33,868 nucleotides of DNA, taken from positions 1 to 33,868 of the forward strand of contig CAZOWL010000044.1 in NCBI GenBank assembly GCA_964583605.1, in the 5' to 3' direction. Positions 1 to 7,589 of this stretch are shown here, piece after piece. A model generated the notes under the pieces. It ran no database searches. It was not told the origin of the DNA and worked only from the letters and a program-made list of their open reading frames with translations. The translations under genes were made by a program, and so were the position numbers. The stretch comes from CAZOWL01 sp964583605. GTDB taxonomy: Bacteria > Pseudomonadota > Gammaproteobacteria > Chromatiales > Chromatiaceae. Numbering within the stretch: position 1 is the stretch's first letter; each line of letters opens with the position of its first letter.

Positions 1-81
1 TTCTGAGTCCAGCACCGGTAGGGTCAGCTGAATCTGCGCCCGTGAACGGTTACCGACGATCTAACCTTATTCGTTATGCGC

Positions 82-294
82 CTATGCGTACATTAGACGA
101 CGACCTTTTGGTTCTGGAACGGGATCACCGAATTCTAGAGCCGTATCTATCCATAGCTGAATGGCTTCTTTCGCATTTGCTAGCGCTGACTCATAGCTGG
201 CACCGTGAGCCATACATCCTGGAAGTTGGGGCACTTCTGCCACATACGCTTCATCTTCTGCGCTCCAATAAATAATTGTTTCGTACTTGAACAT
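82..294 (-). CDS. hicB: HicB-family antitoxin
   Basis: This 70-residue protein is a small HicB-type antitoxin of a type II toxin-antitoxin system, expected to bind and neutralise HicA and to repress its own operon. It has the compact partial RNase H-like fold signature of the family: an N-terminal YETIIYWSAEDEAYVAEVPQLPGC strand-turn segment (residues 4-27) with the PQLPGC motif, then a helix of the ALANAKEAIQLWI type. It is short and shows no C-terminal helix-turn-helix or ribbon-helix-helix extension, as in the minimal HicB group. Its ATG overlaps the hicA stop by one base, indicating translational coupling in the toxin-first order usual for hicAB. Base composition is clearly more AT-rich than in the core genes of the window, consistent with recent acquisition. 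Confidence 0.9.
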   Translation of the reverse strand: MFKYETIIYWSAEDEAYVAEVPQLPGCMAHGASYESALANAKEAIQLWIDTALEFGDPVPEPKGRRLMYA

Positions 295-551
295 TAATCT
301 TCTTCTCCAAAGAGATGGTATCTTACAAGTATAGAGCGAATCTGGCGCACTTGGTACGGCTTAGCTTTGGCGTTATCGCTTTGGAGGTTTGGTTTCTCTT
401 CTATTCCATCTCTTCTAAAGATATGATGGCTGCCTCTTATTCTTTCTTTGAAACCAAGTCTCCTCAGGAGTTCGCACAAGTCCGCAAAATTGATATTTGC
501 ATCCGAAGATCCTTGAAGAATCTTGAGCCTAAGCTTTTCGTATTTACCCAT
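294..551 (-). CDS. hicA: HicA-family mRNA interferase toxin
   Basis: An 85-residue HicA-like toxin, a double-stranded-RNA-binding-fold ribonuclease that cleaves mRNA in a translation-independent way and is held inactive by HicB. The segment LLRRLGFKERIRGSHHIFRR (residues about 28-47) contains the conserved GSHHIF motif with the catalytic histidine and the basic RNA-binding surface. Family members are usually 60-85 residues, so it looks intact. It precedes hicB with a one-base stop/start overlap. Upstream is an AT-rich stretch that could hold the promoter, then the right arm of the inverted repeat. The pair may act as a stabilisation module; the sequence shows no other linked cargo. Confidence 0.9.
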   Translation of the reverse strand: MGKYEKLRLKILQGSSDANINFADLCELLRRLGFKERIRGSHHIFRRDGIEEKPNLQSDNAKAKPYQVRQIRSILVRYHLFGEED

Positions 552-585
552 TTCTTCGGCGCATCATCGTGGACCATTTTTTAGC

Positions 586-682
586 GCATAACGAATAAGC
601 GTTTATCTGGTTTGCGCGCCAATTTGGGGCCGCCTGGTGACACGGCGCTGCCGCGCGCAGACCAGATAAACGCTTGTTGGAC
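586..682 (-). other. Candidate integron attC-like recombination site (long imperfect hairpin)
   Basis: A perfect 15-bp stem (597-611 with 661-675) continues after a 2-nt mismatch into a GCGCGC stem (614-619 with 653-658) around a loop of about 33 nt. On the minus strand the structure is bounded by GTCCAAC (682-676), a perfect match to the attC inverse core RYYYAAC, and by GTTATGC (592-586), which differs from the core GTTRRRY at one position. The total of 97 bp is within the range known for attC sites. Its GTTATGC edge is the right arm of the inverted repeat bounding hicAB, as expected if hicAB were the next cassette. Alternatives are a transcription terminator for hicAB-flanking genes or a terminal hairpin of the neighbouring IS91-type remnant. 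No integrase gene is in the window. Confidence 0.4.
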
Positions 683-942
683 TAATCCGCGCCCGGCACG
701 GCCTCGCCGTCCGCGCGGGCGCTCCTTAGAGATAGGAAATTGTATTCTCGAGGCCTGCCCGGGTGGCAACTGCGCGTGCTCGAACGCGGGGTCCGAAGAG
801 GGCAAAGAGGCGGCGTGTCGGTCCATGCGGGGTGAAATGCGCGTCACTGCGTGCAAGTTTAGGCCATTTCCCGGATTTCGGGCGAGCGCGAGCGCCGACC
901 GCGGTGGGCCGGTCGGGGTCCGCTGGCCGTTGCATCTGGGCG

Positions 943-1398
943 TCAGTGCAGCAAGACCTCACCTCCGCCAAGATCGCGCCGCGGCGCGATCAGACGGGCG
1001 CGCACCCGCAGCCGCCCGGTGCGGCAGATCGGGCATGGATAGCCGTCGAAGGGCACCGCCTCGCTCGCCTCGGCTGCGTCCGCCGGTGGCGGTGCGGCAA
1101 TCGCGGCGCGGATCTGGGGCAGCCGCTTGGCACGGCAGCGGTTGGCGAGGAACCCGTAATGCCTGACGCGCATCAGCCCTTTCGGGAGGACGTGCAGCAG
1201 GAAGTGGCGCAGCAGCTCCTCGCCGCTGAGCATCATGACCTTCTGCCGGTCGCCGTCGCGGTAGTCCTTGTAGCGCAGGGCGACCTGCTCGCCGTCGAAG
1301 TCAATGAAGCAGCTCGCGTAACAGTGGCGCATCCTGGGAGGACATCCAAACCACGCGACTCGCATCGAATCCGGCCCAGCGGAGTGGCAGAATAGCAT
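943..1398 (-). pseudogene. IS91-family transposase, C-terminal remnant
   Basis: The 151-codon open frame carries, from about residue 31, the C-terminal region of an IS91-type rolling-circle transposase: a YKDYRDGDRQKV segment, then LLRHFLLHVLPKGLMRVRHY followed by GFLANRCRAKRLPQIRAA, and a terminal CPICRTGRL zinc-finger-like motif. IS91-type transposases are about 400 residues with HUH and paired-tyrosine motifs in the central part. These are absent here, so the gene has lost its first two-thirds and cannot transpose on its own. The first 30 or so residues of the frame look unrelated. The remnant marks past rolling-circle transposition beside the hicAB unit. No intact ends could be recognised with confidence. 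Confidence 0.75.
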
Positions 1399-1538
1399 CC
1401 TCGCCTAGCAGGGAAAGGCTCGGCCGCGCACTACTTCGTCACGGCACATCTCTACCTCTACTCGGCATGGAATCGGGCTGCCCTGGGTACCGCCCGACTT
1501 GAGCACAGAGAGATCATCGACCTGTAGGAGGCGACTGA

Positions 1539-3890
1539 TTGTCCGCCACCAGCGACAGCGGTCGCGTCGGTAACCGCCGTCCAGCGCTATCCACTCTGAA
1601 CGGCGGCCGTCCTCGGCCGCCTCGACCCATGGCGTGGCCCGCCCGACCATCCAGCCGTCTGCCCATCGCAAAAGCGCGCTGTCGGCGGTGGCACCAGCAG
1701 GTGGTTCGTGTGCTGGTGGGGCTGCTCTTGATCGGCGCGGCCGCAACGGTTTGGGCCGCAAACTCTTTCGTCACAGTGCCCGCCTTCGTCTCCGATGGCT
1801 CCAACGGTCCTCTGGCGCTTGGCGACTCAACACACCCGGAAAATATCGCCAAGGGTATGCTGATCCACAAAGAGGCGCCCGATCGGCAGATGACCCCGGA
1901 CGAGCTCGGGCGGATCCTGTCATTGCCACGAACCGCTTGGCAATCGGGTGCAGACCCGGCGGCACGCGCATCTCACTTCATACCGACCACGATGTCGCTT
2001 GGTGCCCTGATCATCGCGTTGGCCCTGTTGGTCGATGATGCGATGACGACCATCGATGCGATGAGCCGTCGTCTCGCTGCCGGCGATGACAAGGCCACCG
2101 CCGGCACCTATGCCTACAAACATCTGGCCTTCGCGATGCTGACGGGAACCCTGGTCACGATCGCCGGCTTCGTGCCGGTGGGCTTCGCGCAGAGCTCGGC
2201 AGGCGAGTACACCTTCTCGATCTTCGCGGTCGTCGGCATCGCGCTGATCGCCTCCTGGCTAGTTGCGATGGTCTTCGCCCCCCTGATCGGGATGGCGCTG
2301 CTGCGTCCCCCGAAGGAGATCCAGAGCGACAAGCCCAATCGGACCATTCAGCTCTATCAGGGCCTGTTGAAGCTCGCGATGCGCGCCCGCTGGGTGACGA
2401 TCACGCTGACGATTGCCCTGTTCGTCGTTGCAGTCGTCGCCCTTGACCAGGTCCCGCGCCAGTTCTTTCCGTCGTCGGATCGCCCCGAGCTGCTCGTCGA
2501 TCTGCGGCTGCCGCAGAGTGCCTCGATCCATGCGACCGAGGCCCTGGTCGATCGCTTCGAGGAGATCCTGACCGACGACCCCAGCTTCGCCGATGAGATC
2601 GATCGCTGGAGCACCTATATTGGCCAGGGCGCGATCCGGTTCTACCTGCCCCTCGATGTGCAGCTGCCGAATCCCTTCTTCGCCCAGACGGTCATCGTCA
2701 CCCATGACATCGAGGCCCGCGAGCGACTCCAGCCACGCCTGGAGCGCCTCCTGGCCGAGGAGTTTCCCGAGGTGGTGGGGCGTGTCTCGGCGCTCGAGCT
2801 CGGGCCCCCGGTCGGCTGGCCGGTCCAGTATCGGGTGCTTGGGCCCGAGCCGACCGAGCTGCGGCAGATCGCCAAGCAGCTCGGCGATCTGATTGCCGCA
2901 CACACTGGTGCACGGCGCGTCAACTTCGATTGGATGGAGCCGACCCGCGAGCTGTTGATCCGCATCGATCAGGAGCAGGCGCGGCTCTTGGGGCTGAGCT
3001 CCCAGGCAGTCGCCGCCGCGCTGAACGCCAATATCTCGGGGACGACCATCACCCAGGTCCGCGACGATATCTACTTGGTTGATGTCGTGGCCCGGGAGGC
3101 GGGCGGCCAGAGCCTCTCGTTCGAGACGCTGCGCACCCTGCCGGTGTCGCTGCCGAACGGGCAGACCATCCCGCTCAAGCAGCTCGCCGTCTTCGAGTAC
3201 GGCCAGGACTATCCGCTGGTCTGGCGGCGCAATCGCCTGCCGACGCTGACCGTGCAGGCCGATGTGGCGCCCGGCACGCTGCCCGAGACGGTCGTCGCCG
3301 ACCTCGCGGAGGGCATCGCCGAGCTTCAGGCCCGCCTGCCGCAGGGCTACCGGATCGAGGTCGGCGGCACGGTCGAGGAGAGCGCCGAGTCACGTGCCTC
3401 GGTCTTCGCCGTGGTGCCCTTGATGCTGCTCATCATGCTGACGCTGCTGATGTTCCAGCTGAAGAGCTTCCAACGCCTGATCGTCGTCCTGAGCCTGGTG
3501 CCGCTCGGTCTGATCGGCGTCGTGGCCGCCTTGCTGGCCGCCGGGCAGCCGCTCGGCTTCGTCGCCATCCTCGGGATCCTCGCCCTGATCGGCATGATCG
3601 CGAAGAACGCGGTCATCCTGATCGACCAGATCGAGGCCGAGCGCGGTGTCGGCAAGCCGGTCTGGGACGCGGTGCTCGAGGCCAGCAGCTCGCGCTTTCG
3701 CCCGATCATGCTGACGGCCCTCTCGACCGTGCTCGGCATGATCCCGATCGCGCCAACCGTGTTCTGGGGCTCGATGGCCTACGCCATCATGGGCGGGCTG
3801 GCCGTGGCCTCGCTGCTGACGCTGGTCTTCCTGCCGACCCTCTATGTCACCTGGTTCGGCGGCAAGCCGCCGCGGGCCGCGCCCGCGTGA
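1539..3890 (+). CDS. RND efflux permease with replaced N-terminus (chimeric, probably non-functional)
   Basis: From residue about 152 this 783-residue frame is a clear RND (AcrB/CusA superfamily) inner-membrane permease. It begins in transmembrane helix 4, with the LLVDDA proton-relay aspartates at 166-167. It continues through TM5-6, the second porter/docking half (about 300-610) and TM8-12, ending in the usual FLPTLYVTWFG segment. Family members are about 1,030 residues. The whole first porter half and TM1-3 are missing and are replaced by about 150 unrelated residues that include a signal-peptide-like stretch (about 56-74). The frame opens at a TTG preceded by GGAGG at 1527-1531 with 7-nt spacing; an ATG at 1629 is the alternative. 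A pump lacking PN1/PN2 should not assemble a normal trimer, so this is probably a deletion fusion. No membrane-fusion or outer-membrane partner gene is adjacent. Confidence 0.8.
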   Translation: MSATSDSGRVGNRRPALSTLNGGRPRPPRPMAWPARPSSRLPIAKARCRRWHQQVVRVLVGLLLIGAAATVWAANSFVTVPAFVSDGSNGPLALGDSTHPENIAKGMLIHKEAPDRQMTPDELGRILSLPRTAWQSGADPAARASHFIPTTMSLGALIIALALLVDDAMTTIDAMSRRLAAGDDKATAGTYAYKHLAFAMLTGTLVTIAGFVPVGFAQSSAGEYTFSIFAVVGIALIASWLVAMVFAPLIGMALLRPPKEIQSDKPNRTIQLYQGLLKLAMRARWVTITLTIALFVVAVVALDQVPRQFFPSSDRPELLVDLRLPQSASIHATEALVDRFEEILTDDPSFADEIDRWSTYIGQGAIRFYLPLDVQLPNPFFAQTVIVTHDIEARERLQPRLERLLAEEFPEVVGRVSALELGPPVGWPVQYRVLGPEPTELRQIAKQLGDLIAAHTGARRVNFDWMEPTRELLIRIDQEQARLLGLSSQAVAAALNANISGTTITQVRDDIYLVDVVAREAGGQSLSFETLRTLPVSLPNGQTIPLKQLAVFEYGQDYPLVWRRNRLPTLTVQADVAPGTLPETVVADLAEGIAELQARLPQGYRIEVGGTVEESAESRASVFAVVPLMLLIMLTLLMFQLKSFQRLIVVLSLVPLGLIGVVAALLAAGQPLGFVAILGILALIGMIAKNAVILIDQIEAERGVGKPVWDAVLEASSSRFRPIMLTALSTVLGMIPIAPTVFWGSMAYAIMGGLAVASLLTLVFLPTLYVTWFGGKPPRAAPA

Positions 3891-3910
3891 GGCCGACAGT
3901 ATTGCGGCTA

Positions 3911-3952
3911 GGAGGCGGCGTAGGAGGCGGCGTAGGGTCCGCTGCGCGGACC
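3911..3952. repeat. Short tandem repeat plus GGTCCGC palindrome
   Basis: Two 12-bp units (ggaggcggcgta) are followed by a perfect hairpin, GGTCCGC-TGC-GCGGACC, at 3936-3952. The same palindrome recurs twice at 11924-11980, so this is a dispersed palindromic repeat family. It lies 20-60 bases downstream of the RND gene stop and could act as a transcription or mRNA-stability barrier, although no T-run follows. Confidence 0.7.
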
Positions 3953-4017
3953 ATCGCCCGAGGTTGCCGGACAAATAGGCCTCGGGGGCCGAAGTGGAAG
4001 CCTAGTGGAGAGTCATC

Positions 4018-5322
4018 ATGATCCAATCTCTCATCGTCGCGCCTGTGCTGATCGCCACGCTCGCGGTGTCCGCGGCTTGGCCGAGCGCCGCGATGGGCGC
4101 AGAGGGTAGGGCGCCTTCTCAGGTGTCAGCCCGCGGGCCCGACGTGCTGACGATCACGGGCTCGCTGAGCTACCGCCCACGGATCGCGCTCACTCCCGAC
4201 AGCACGGCCATCGCCGCGCTCAGGGCAGGCTCGGCGCCCGACGCGCCGCTCCTCGCCGAGCAGCGTATCGAGCTGGAGGGCCGGCAGGTGCCGATTCCGT
4301 TTACCTTGACGGTCGATCGAGAGGCCATCACGACCTCCTCGCCGGTGCTCCGCGGCGCGATCCGATCCGCTGAGCGCGTGCATTGGCTGACTGAGCCGAT
4401 TGCGATCGATGCAGCGGCCGAATCGATCGATCTGGGCATGCTGATGATGACGGCTCACGAGCCACTTGCCTTCGCGAGCACCCTCTATTGTGGCGATCAG
4501 GTGATCCGCGTCGGCCATGACGGTGACGAGCTGATCCTCGAAGTCGCGGATGAGACCTGGCGGATGCGCCCGGTTCGGGCGGCGTCAGGTGCCAGGTACG
4601 AGGCGATCGACGATCCGAGCACGACCTTCTGGAGCAAGGGCGAGCGGGCGCTGCTCGAGATTCGCGGCGAGCCCTATCCGGAGTGCGGGCCGCTCCCTGT
4701 GCCTGAGACGCTGACGGCCACCGGGAACGAGCCGGGGTGGCGGTTGGAGATCGGCGCCGATGAGATCTCTGTGAGCGCCCGCTACGGCGAGATCACCTTC
4801 ACGGCACCACGCCCTGAGCCGGAGGTGACCCAGGAGGCGGTGCGCTATCGGGTTCAGGGCCAGGGGCACGACCTGACCATCACTGTGCGCGACCAGCTCT
4901 GCGCCGATACGATGACCGGCATGCCGCATCCCCTCAGCGTGACGTTGGAGCTCGATGGTGAGACGCTCCAGGGCTGCGGCGGTGATCCGGTCGCCTTGCT
5001 GCAGGGCGATGAGTGGCGGGTTGAGGATCTCGATGGTCGCGGCATCATCGACCGATCTGAGATCACGATGACCTTCGATGCCGACGGGAGCCTCACCGGC
5101 AAAGGCTCGTGCAACCGCTACGGCAGCAGCTATGAGCTTACCGGCGAGGGGCTCAAGATTGGTCTCGGGATGAGCACCATGATGGCCTGCGGCGAGGCCC
5201 TCGATCGGCAAGAGCGGCGCTTCATGGACATCCTTGCCGCTGTGCAGCGCTTCGAGATCGACCCGAGCGGCGCGCTGATCCTGCATACGGCAGATGGGCG
5301 GACACTGACCGCGCGGCGCTAG
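4018..5322 (+). CDS. Secreted multidomain protein (YbaY-, MliC-, COG3650- and META/HslJ-like domains)
   Basis: A 434-residue exported protein with a signal peptide at about 1-28 (hydrophobic core then SAAMGAEG). Four small beta domains follow. Residues about 41-128 resemble the YbaY type III secretion pilotin/lipoprotein domain. Residues 150-218 resemble the lysozyme-inhibitor MliC fold (CGD...FWSKGERALLE). Residues 230-322 resemble the COG3650 region (TATGNEPGWRLEI, with two later cysteines). Residues 326-434 form a META/HslJ domain (GKGSCNRYGSSYEL ... MMACGEALDRQERRFM). Such combinations occur in periplasmic or lipid-anchored envelope proteins. No lipobox cysteine is seen, so it is probably soluble in the periplasm. 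GGAG at 4007-4010 sits 7 nt before the ATG. It stands alone between the RND remnant and the Anbu gene. The META call is strongest; the biochemical role is unknown. Confidence 0.85.
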   Translation: MIQSLIVAPVLIATLAVSAAWPSAAMGAEGRAPSQVSARGPDVLTITGSLSYRPRIALTPDSTAIAALRAGSAPDAPLLAEQRIELEGRQVPIPFTLTVDREAITTSSPVLRGAIRSAERVHWLTEPIAIDAAAESIDLGMLMMTAHEPLAFASTLYCGDQVIRVGHDGDELILEVADETWRMRPVRAASGARYEAIDDPSTTFWSKGERALLEIRGEPYPECGPLPVPETLTATGNEPGWRLEIGADEISVSARYGEITFTAPRPEPEVTQEAVRYRVQGQGHDLTITVRDQLCADTMTGMPHPLSVTLELDGETLQGCGGDPVALLQGDEWRVEDLDGRGIIDRSEITMTFDADGSLTGKGSCNRYGSSYELTGEGLKIGLGMSTMMACGEALDRQERRFMDILAAVQRFEIDPSGALILHTADGRTLTARR

Positions 5323-5674
5323 CCTAGTTGCTGGTCCATCGCCAGGAGATTACCACTGAGCGTCGGGGAGACCTGCTTCACCGGCCAGGCTCGGTTGGTC
5401 TCACGCGCCGACGTGGAGGGCGCGAAGGTCCTCGTGCCGCGAGCTAATCGTGGCCTTCAACGCCTTTCTTCGCGCCTTCGCGTGAACGAACCTGGAGCGA
5501 GCGCCGATTCCTGAGAGCCATTGCCGCCAAGTCGGCGACCAGGCCAGCGACCGCGTGCTGGCGCTGCTGGCGAGCCCGCCTTTTGTCGGAAGAGGGCTCC
5601 GGCGGCCGGCATGGTGAGCGGCCGAGGGCTATCATATGTACGGATCTCACGGCGATTACGGTGACGCTTGCGTC
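5323..5674. other. Non-coding interval
   Basis: About 350 bases between the META-domain gene and the Anbu ribosome-binding site. No open frame here resembles a protein family, and no hairpin followed by a T-run was seen. It presumably holds the promoter of the following genes, but no convincing -35/-10 pair could be picked out by eye. Confidence 0.4.
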
Positions 5675-5687
5675 AGGAGTTGCGGAA

Positions 5688-6497
5688 GTGACTTATTGTG
5701 TGGGTCTCTATCTCGATGAAGGGCTTGTCTTGGCCTCGGACTCCAGAACCAATGCCGGGGTCGATTACATCTCGTCCTACAGCAAGCTGCACCTGTTTCA
5801 ACCTGCGCCGGATCGTTTCTTCATCGTGTTGGCGGCCGGCAATCTCGCGACGACACAAGAGGTGCTCAATCGCATCCGTCGCGATCTCGACCAGGCGGTC
5901 AATCCGAGACCGAGCCCGTATCAGCAGGCGCCCGGAGTCACGCTGCTCAATGTCACCTATCTGTTCGAGGCGGCCGCCTATCTCGGGCAATTGAGCATGG
6001 CCGTGCAGAATGAGCATGGCCCGGCGTTGCGTCAGGTGGGGGCCAGCGTCGAGGCCTCATTCATACTCGGCGGACAGATCGCCGGTGAGCCTCACGGCCT
6101 GTTTATGATCTACGCGCAGGGCAACAGCATCGCCGCCACCGCGGAGACGCCCTACCTGCAGATCGGGGAAAGCAAATACGGCAAGCCGGTGCTCGACCGC
6201 ATCGCCCATCCGGGGCTCTCGCTCGATCACGGAGCGCGCCTCTGCCTCGTCTCGCTCGTCGGGACGGCCAGGTCGAACCTGAGCGTCGGTCCGCCATTCG
6301 AGGTGGCCATCTGCCCGCGCGACCTGCTGGGGCCCTCGCATCGGCTCAAGCTCGATGCGGATTCGCCGGACCTACAGGCCCTGGCCGAAGGCTGGAACGA
6401 GGGTCTCCGCCGGTCCTTCTACAGCCTGCCGCGATCCTCGTGGGAGGCCGATGCGAGCCAGGGCGCTGCGCCGCTCGAGCCGGCAACGCCCGCATAG
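5688..6497 (+). CDS. Anbu-type proteasome-like peptidase (COG3484)
   Basis: The GTG at 5688 is chosen because AGGAG at 5675-5679 sits 8 nt upstream and because it makes the protein begin M-TYCVG, the hallmark of Anbu (ancestral beta subunit). Removal of Met exposes the N-terminal threonine that is the predicted catalytic nucleophile. The next residues, LYLDEGLVLASDSRTNAGVD, are nearly invariant in the family and match the proteasome beta-strand with its Asp and Arg. The product is 269 residues, somewhat longer than usual because of an Ala/Pro-rich tail. Anbu assembles into an open helical oligomer in the cytoplasm; its substrates are poorly known. Usual Anbu neighbours (alpha-E protein, ATP-grasp-like protein, transglutaminase-like protease) are absent here; glutaminase follows instead. 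Confidence 0.92.
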   Translation: MTYCVGLYLDEGLVLASDSRTNAGVDYISSYSKLHLFQPAPDRFFIVLAAGNLATTQEVLNRIRRDLDQAVNPRPSPYQQAPGVTLLNVTYLFEAAAYLGQLSMAVQNEHGPALRQVGASVEASFILGGQIAGEPHGLFMIYAQGNSIAATAETPYLQIGESKYGKPVLDRIAHPGLSLDHGARLCLVSLVGTARSNLSVGPPFEVAICPRDLLGPSHRLKLDADSPDLQALAEGWNEGLRRSFYSLPRSSWEADASQGAAPLEPATPA

Positions 6498-6532
6498 ATG
6501 CGGTCTCGCCAATCCGCCTGGCGTGCTACGCG

Positions 6533-7537
6533 ATGACTGGTGCATCGTCCTGTATCTCGACCGGGCACTTGCCGGATCCCGAGCGGGCTCAATCCCTGGT
6601 ACTGGAGACGCACCGGCGGTTCCGCACTGTCAGCGAGGGTGAGAAGGCGGCCTATATCCCGGCGTTGGCGGCGGTTCCCGCCGACTGCTTCGGCATCTGC
6701 GTCGCGGGGACCTCCGGGAACCTCTACGTGGCCGGCGATGCCGACTATGCCCACACGATCCAGAGCGTCTCCAAACCCTTTGTGTTCGCCTTGATTTGCC
6801 AGGCCATCGGCGAGGATGAGGCCCGCCTGCGACTGGGCGTCAACAGCACCGGCCTGCCATTCAACTCGGTGATCGCGGTCGAGCGTGCGAGCGGTGGGCT
6901 CACCAATCCGATGGTCAATGCCGGAGCCATCGCGACCTCGAGCCTTGCCCCGGGCGCCACGGCCGATGCGAAATGGGAGTTCATCCGCGGCGGTCTATCG
7001 CGATTCGCGGGGCGCGAGCTGGCGATCGACGAGGAGGTTTACCGATCCGAGGCCGCGGCCAACCAACGCAACCGCGGAATCGCCAATCTGTTGCACAGCT
7101 TCGAGCGGATCTACTTCGACCCGATCCTCGCCACCGACCTCTACACCAGGCAGTGCGCCCTGTCGGTGACGGTTAAGGATCTGGGCGTGATGGCGGCGAC
7201 TCTGGCCAACGGCGGTGTCAACCCGGTGACATTGGAGCCGGTCATCGATGCGATCCATTGCCAGCACGTGCTCGCCGTGATGGTGACCGCCGGGCTCTAC
7301 GAGCATTCGGGCGATTGGCTCTATGAGACGGGCCTGCCGGGGAAGAGTGGCGTGAGCGGCAACATGGTCACCGTTGCGCCTGGCAAAGGCGGCTTAGCGA
7401 CCTTTGCCCCGCGGCTCGATGCCGCCGGGAACAGCGTGCGGGGCAAGCTCAGCGCGCGCTTCCTCTCCGCGGAGCTGGGCCTGAACCTGTTTGCGTCGCA
7501 GCCCGCGCGGACCGCTGGCAGCCAGGCCCCCGGATAG
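6533..7537 (+). CDS. glsA: Glutaminase
   Basis: A 334-residue class A glutaminase (serine-dependent beta-lactamase fold) that hydrolyses L-glutamine to glutamate and ammonia in the cytoplasm. The catalytic S-x-x-K is visible as QSVSKPF (Ser78, Lys81 when counted from the ATG at 6533). The substrate-binding segments NPMVNAGAI and, near the C-terminus, GKSGVSGNMVTVAPGKGG are also present. The ATG at 6533, 35 bases after the Anbu stop, is preferred. An upstream ATG at 6440 would overlap the Anbu gene by about 58 bases and add residues with no family similarity. No strong ribosome-binding site precedes 6533, so the start is uncertain. Same-strand close spacing suggests an operon with the Anbu gene and the hydrolase downstream. 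Confidence 0.93.
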   Translation: MTGASSCISTGHLPDPERAQSLVLETHRRFRTVSEGEKAAYIPALAAVPADCFGICVAGTSGNLYVAGDADYAHTIQSVSKPFVFALICQAIGEDEARLRLGVNSTGLPFNSVIAVERASGGLTNPMVNAGAIATSSLAPGATADAKWEFIRGGLSRFAGRELAIDEEVYRSEAAANQRNRGIANLLHSFERIYFDPILATDLYTRQCALSVTVKDLGVMAATLANGGVNPVTLEPVIDAIHCQHVLAVMVTAGLYEHSGDWLYETGLPGKSGVSGNMVTVAPGKGGLATFAPRLDAAGNSVRGKLSARFLSAELGLNLFASQPARTAGSQAPG

Positions 7538-7589
7538 GCGGTTCCGGCGGGGTGCCCGGGGGCGGATCCAATCTCGGACTCAGAGGCTT

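Larger units (their letters stand above)
66..599. repeat. Perfect 16-bp inverted repeat bounding hicAB
   Basis: The 16 bases at 66-81 (cttattcgttatgcgc) are the exact reverse complement of 584-599 (gcgcataacgaataag). The two arms enclose the hicAB pair and little else: the left arm ends at the hicB stop codon and the right arm lies about 30 bases upstream of hicA. Sequence similarity does not continue beyond the arms on either side. This is what an excisable unit looks like, either an integron cassette (whose first bases pair with its own downstream attC core) or a small element with terminal inverted repeats. The repeat is directly visible; its role is inferred. Confidence 0.75.

Noticed and set aside
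612..1395. Two long overlapping plus-strand open frames (612-1166, 763-1395).
   Set aside because: Products are Arg/Ala/Pro-rich without any motif and lie antisense to the IS91-type remnant; typical of chance frames in GC-rich DNA.
3390..3974. 194-codon minus-strand open frame opposite the RND gene.
   Set aside because: His/Gln/Asp/Arg-rich product with no family features; antisense shadow of strongly coding RND sequence.
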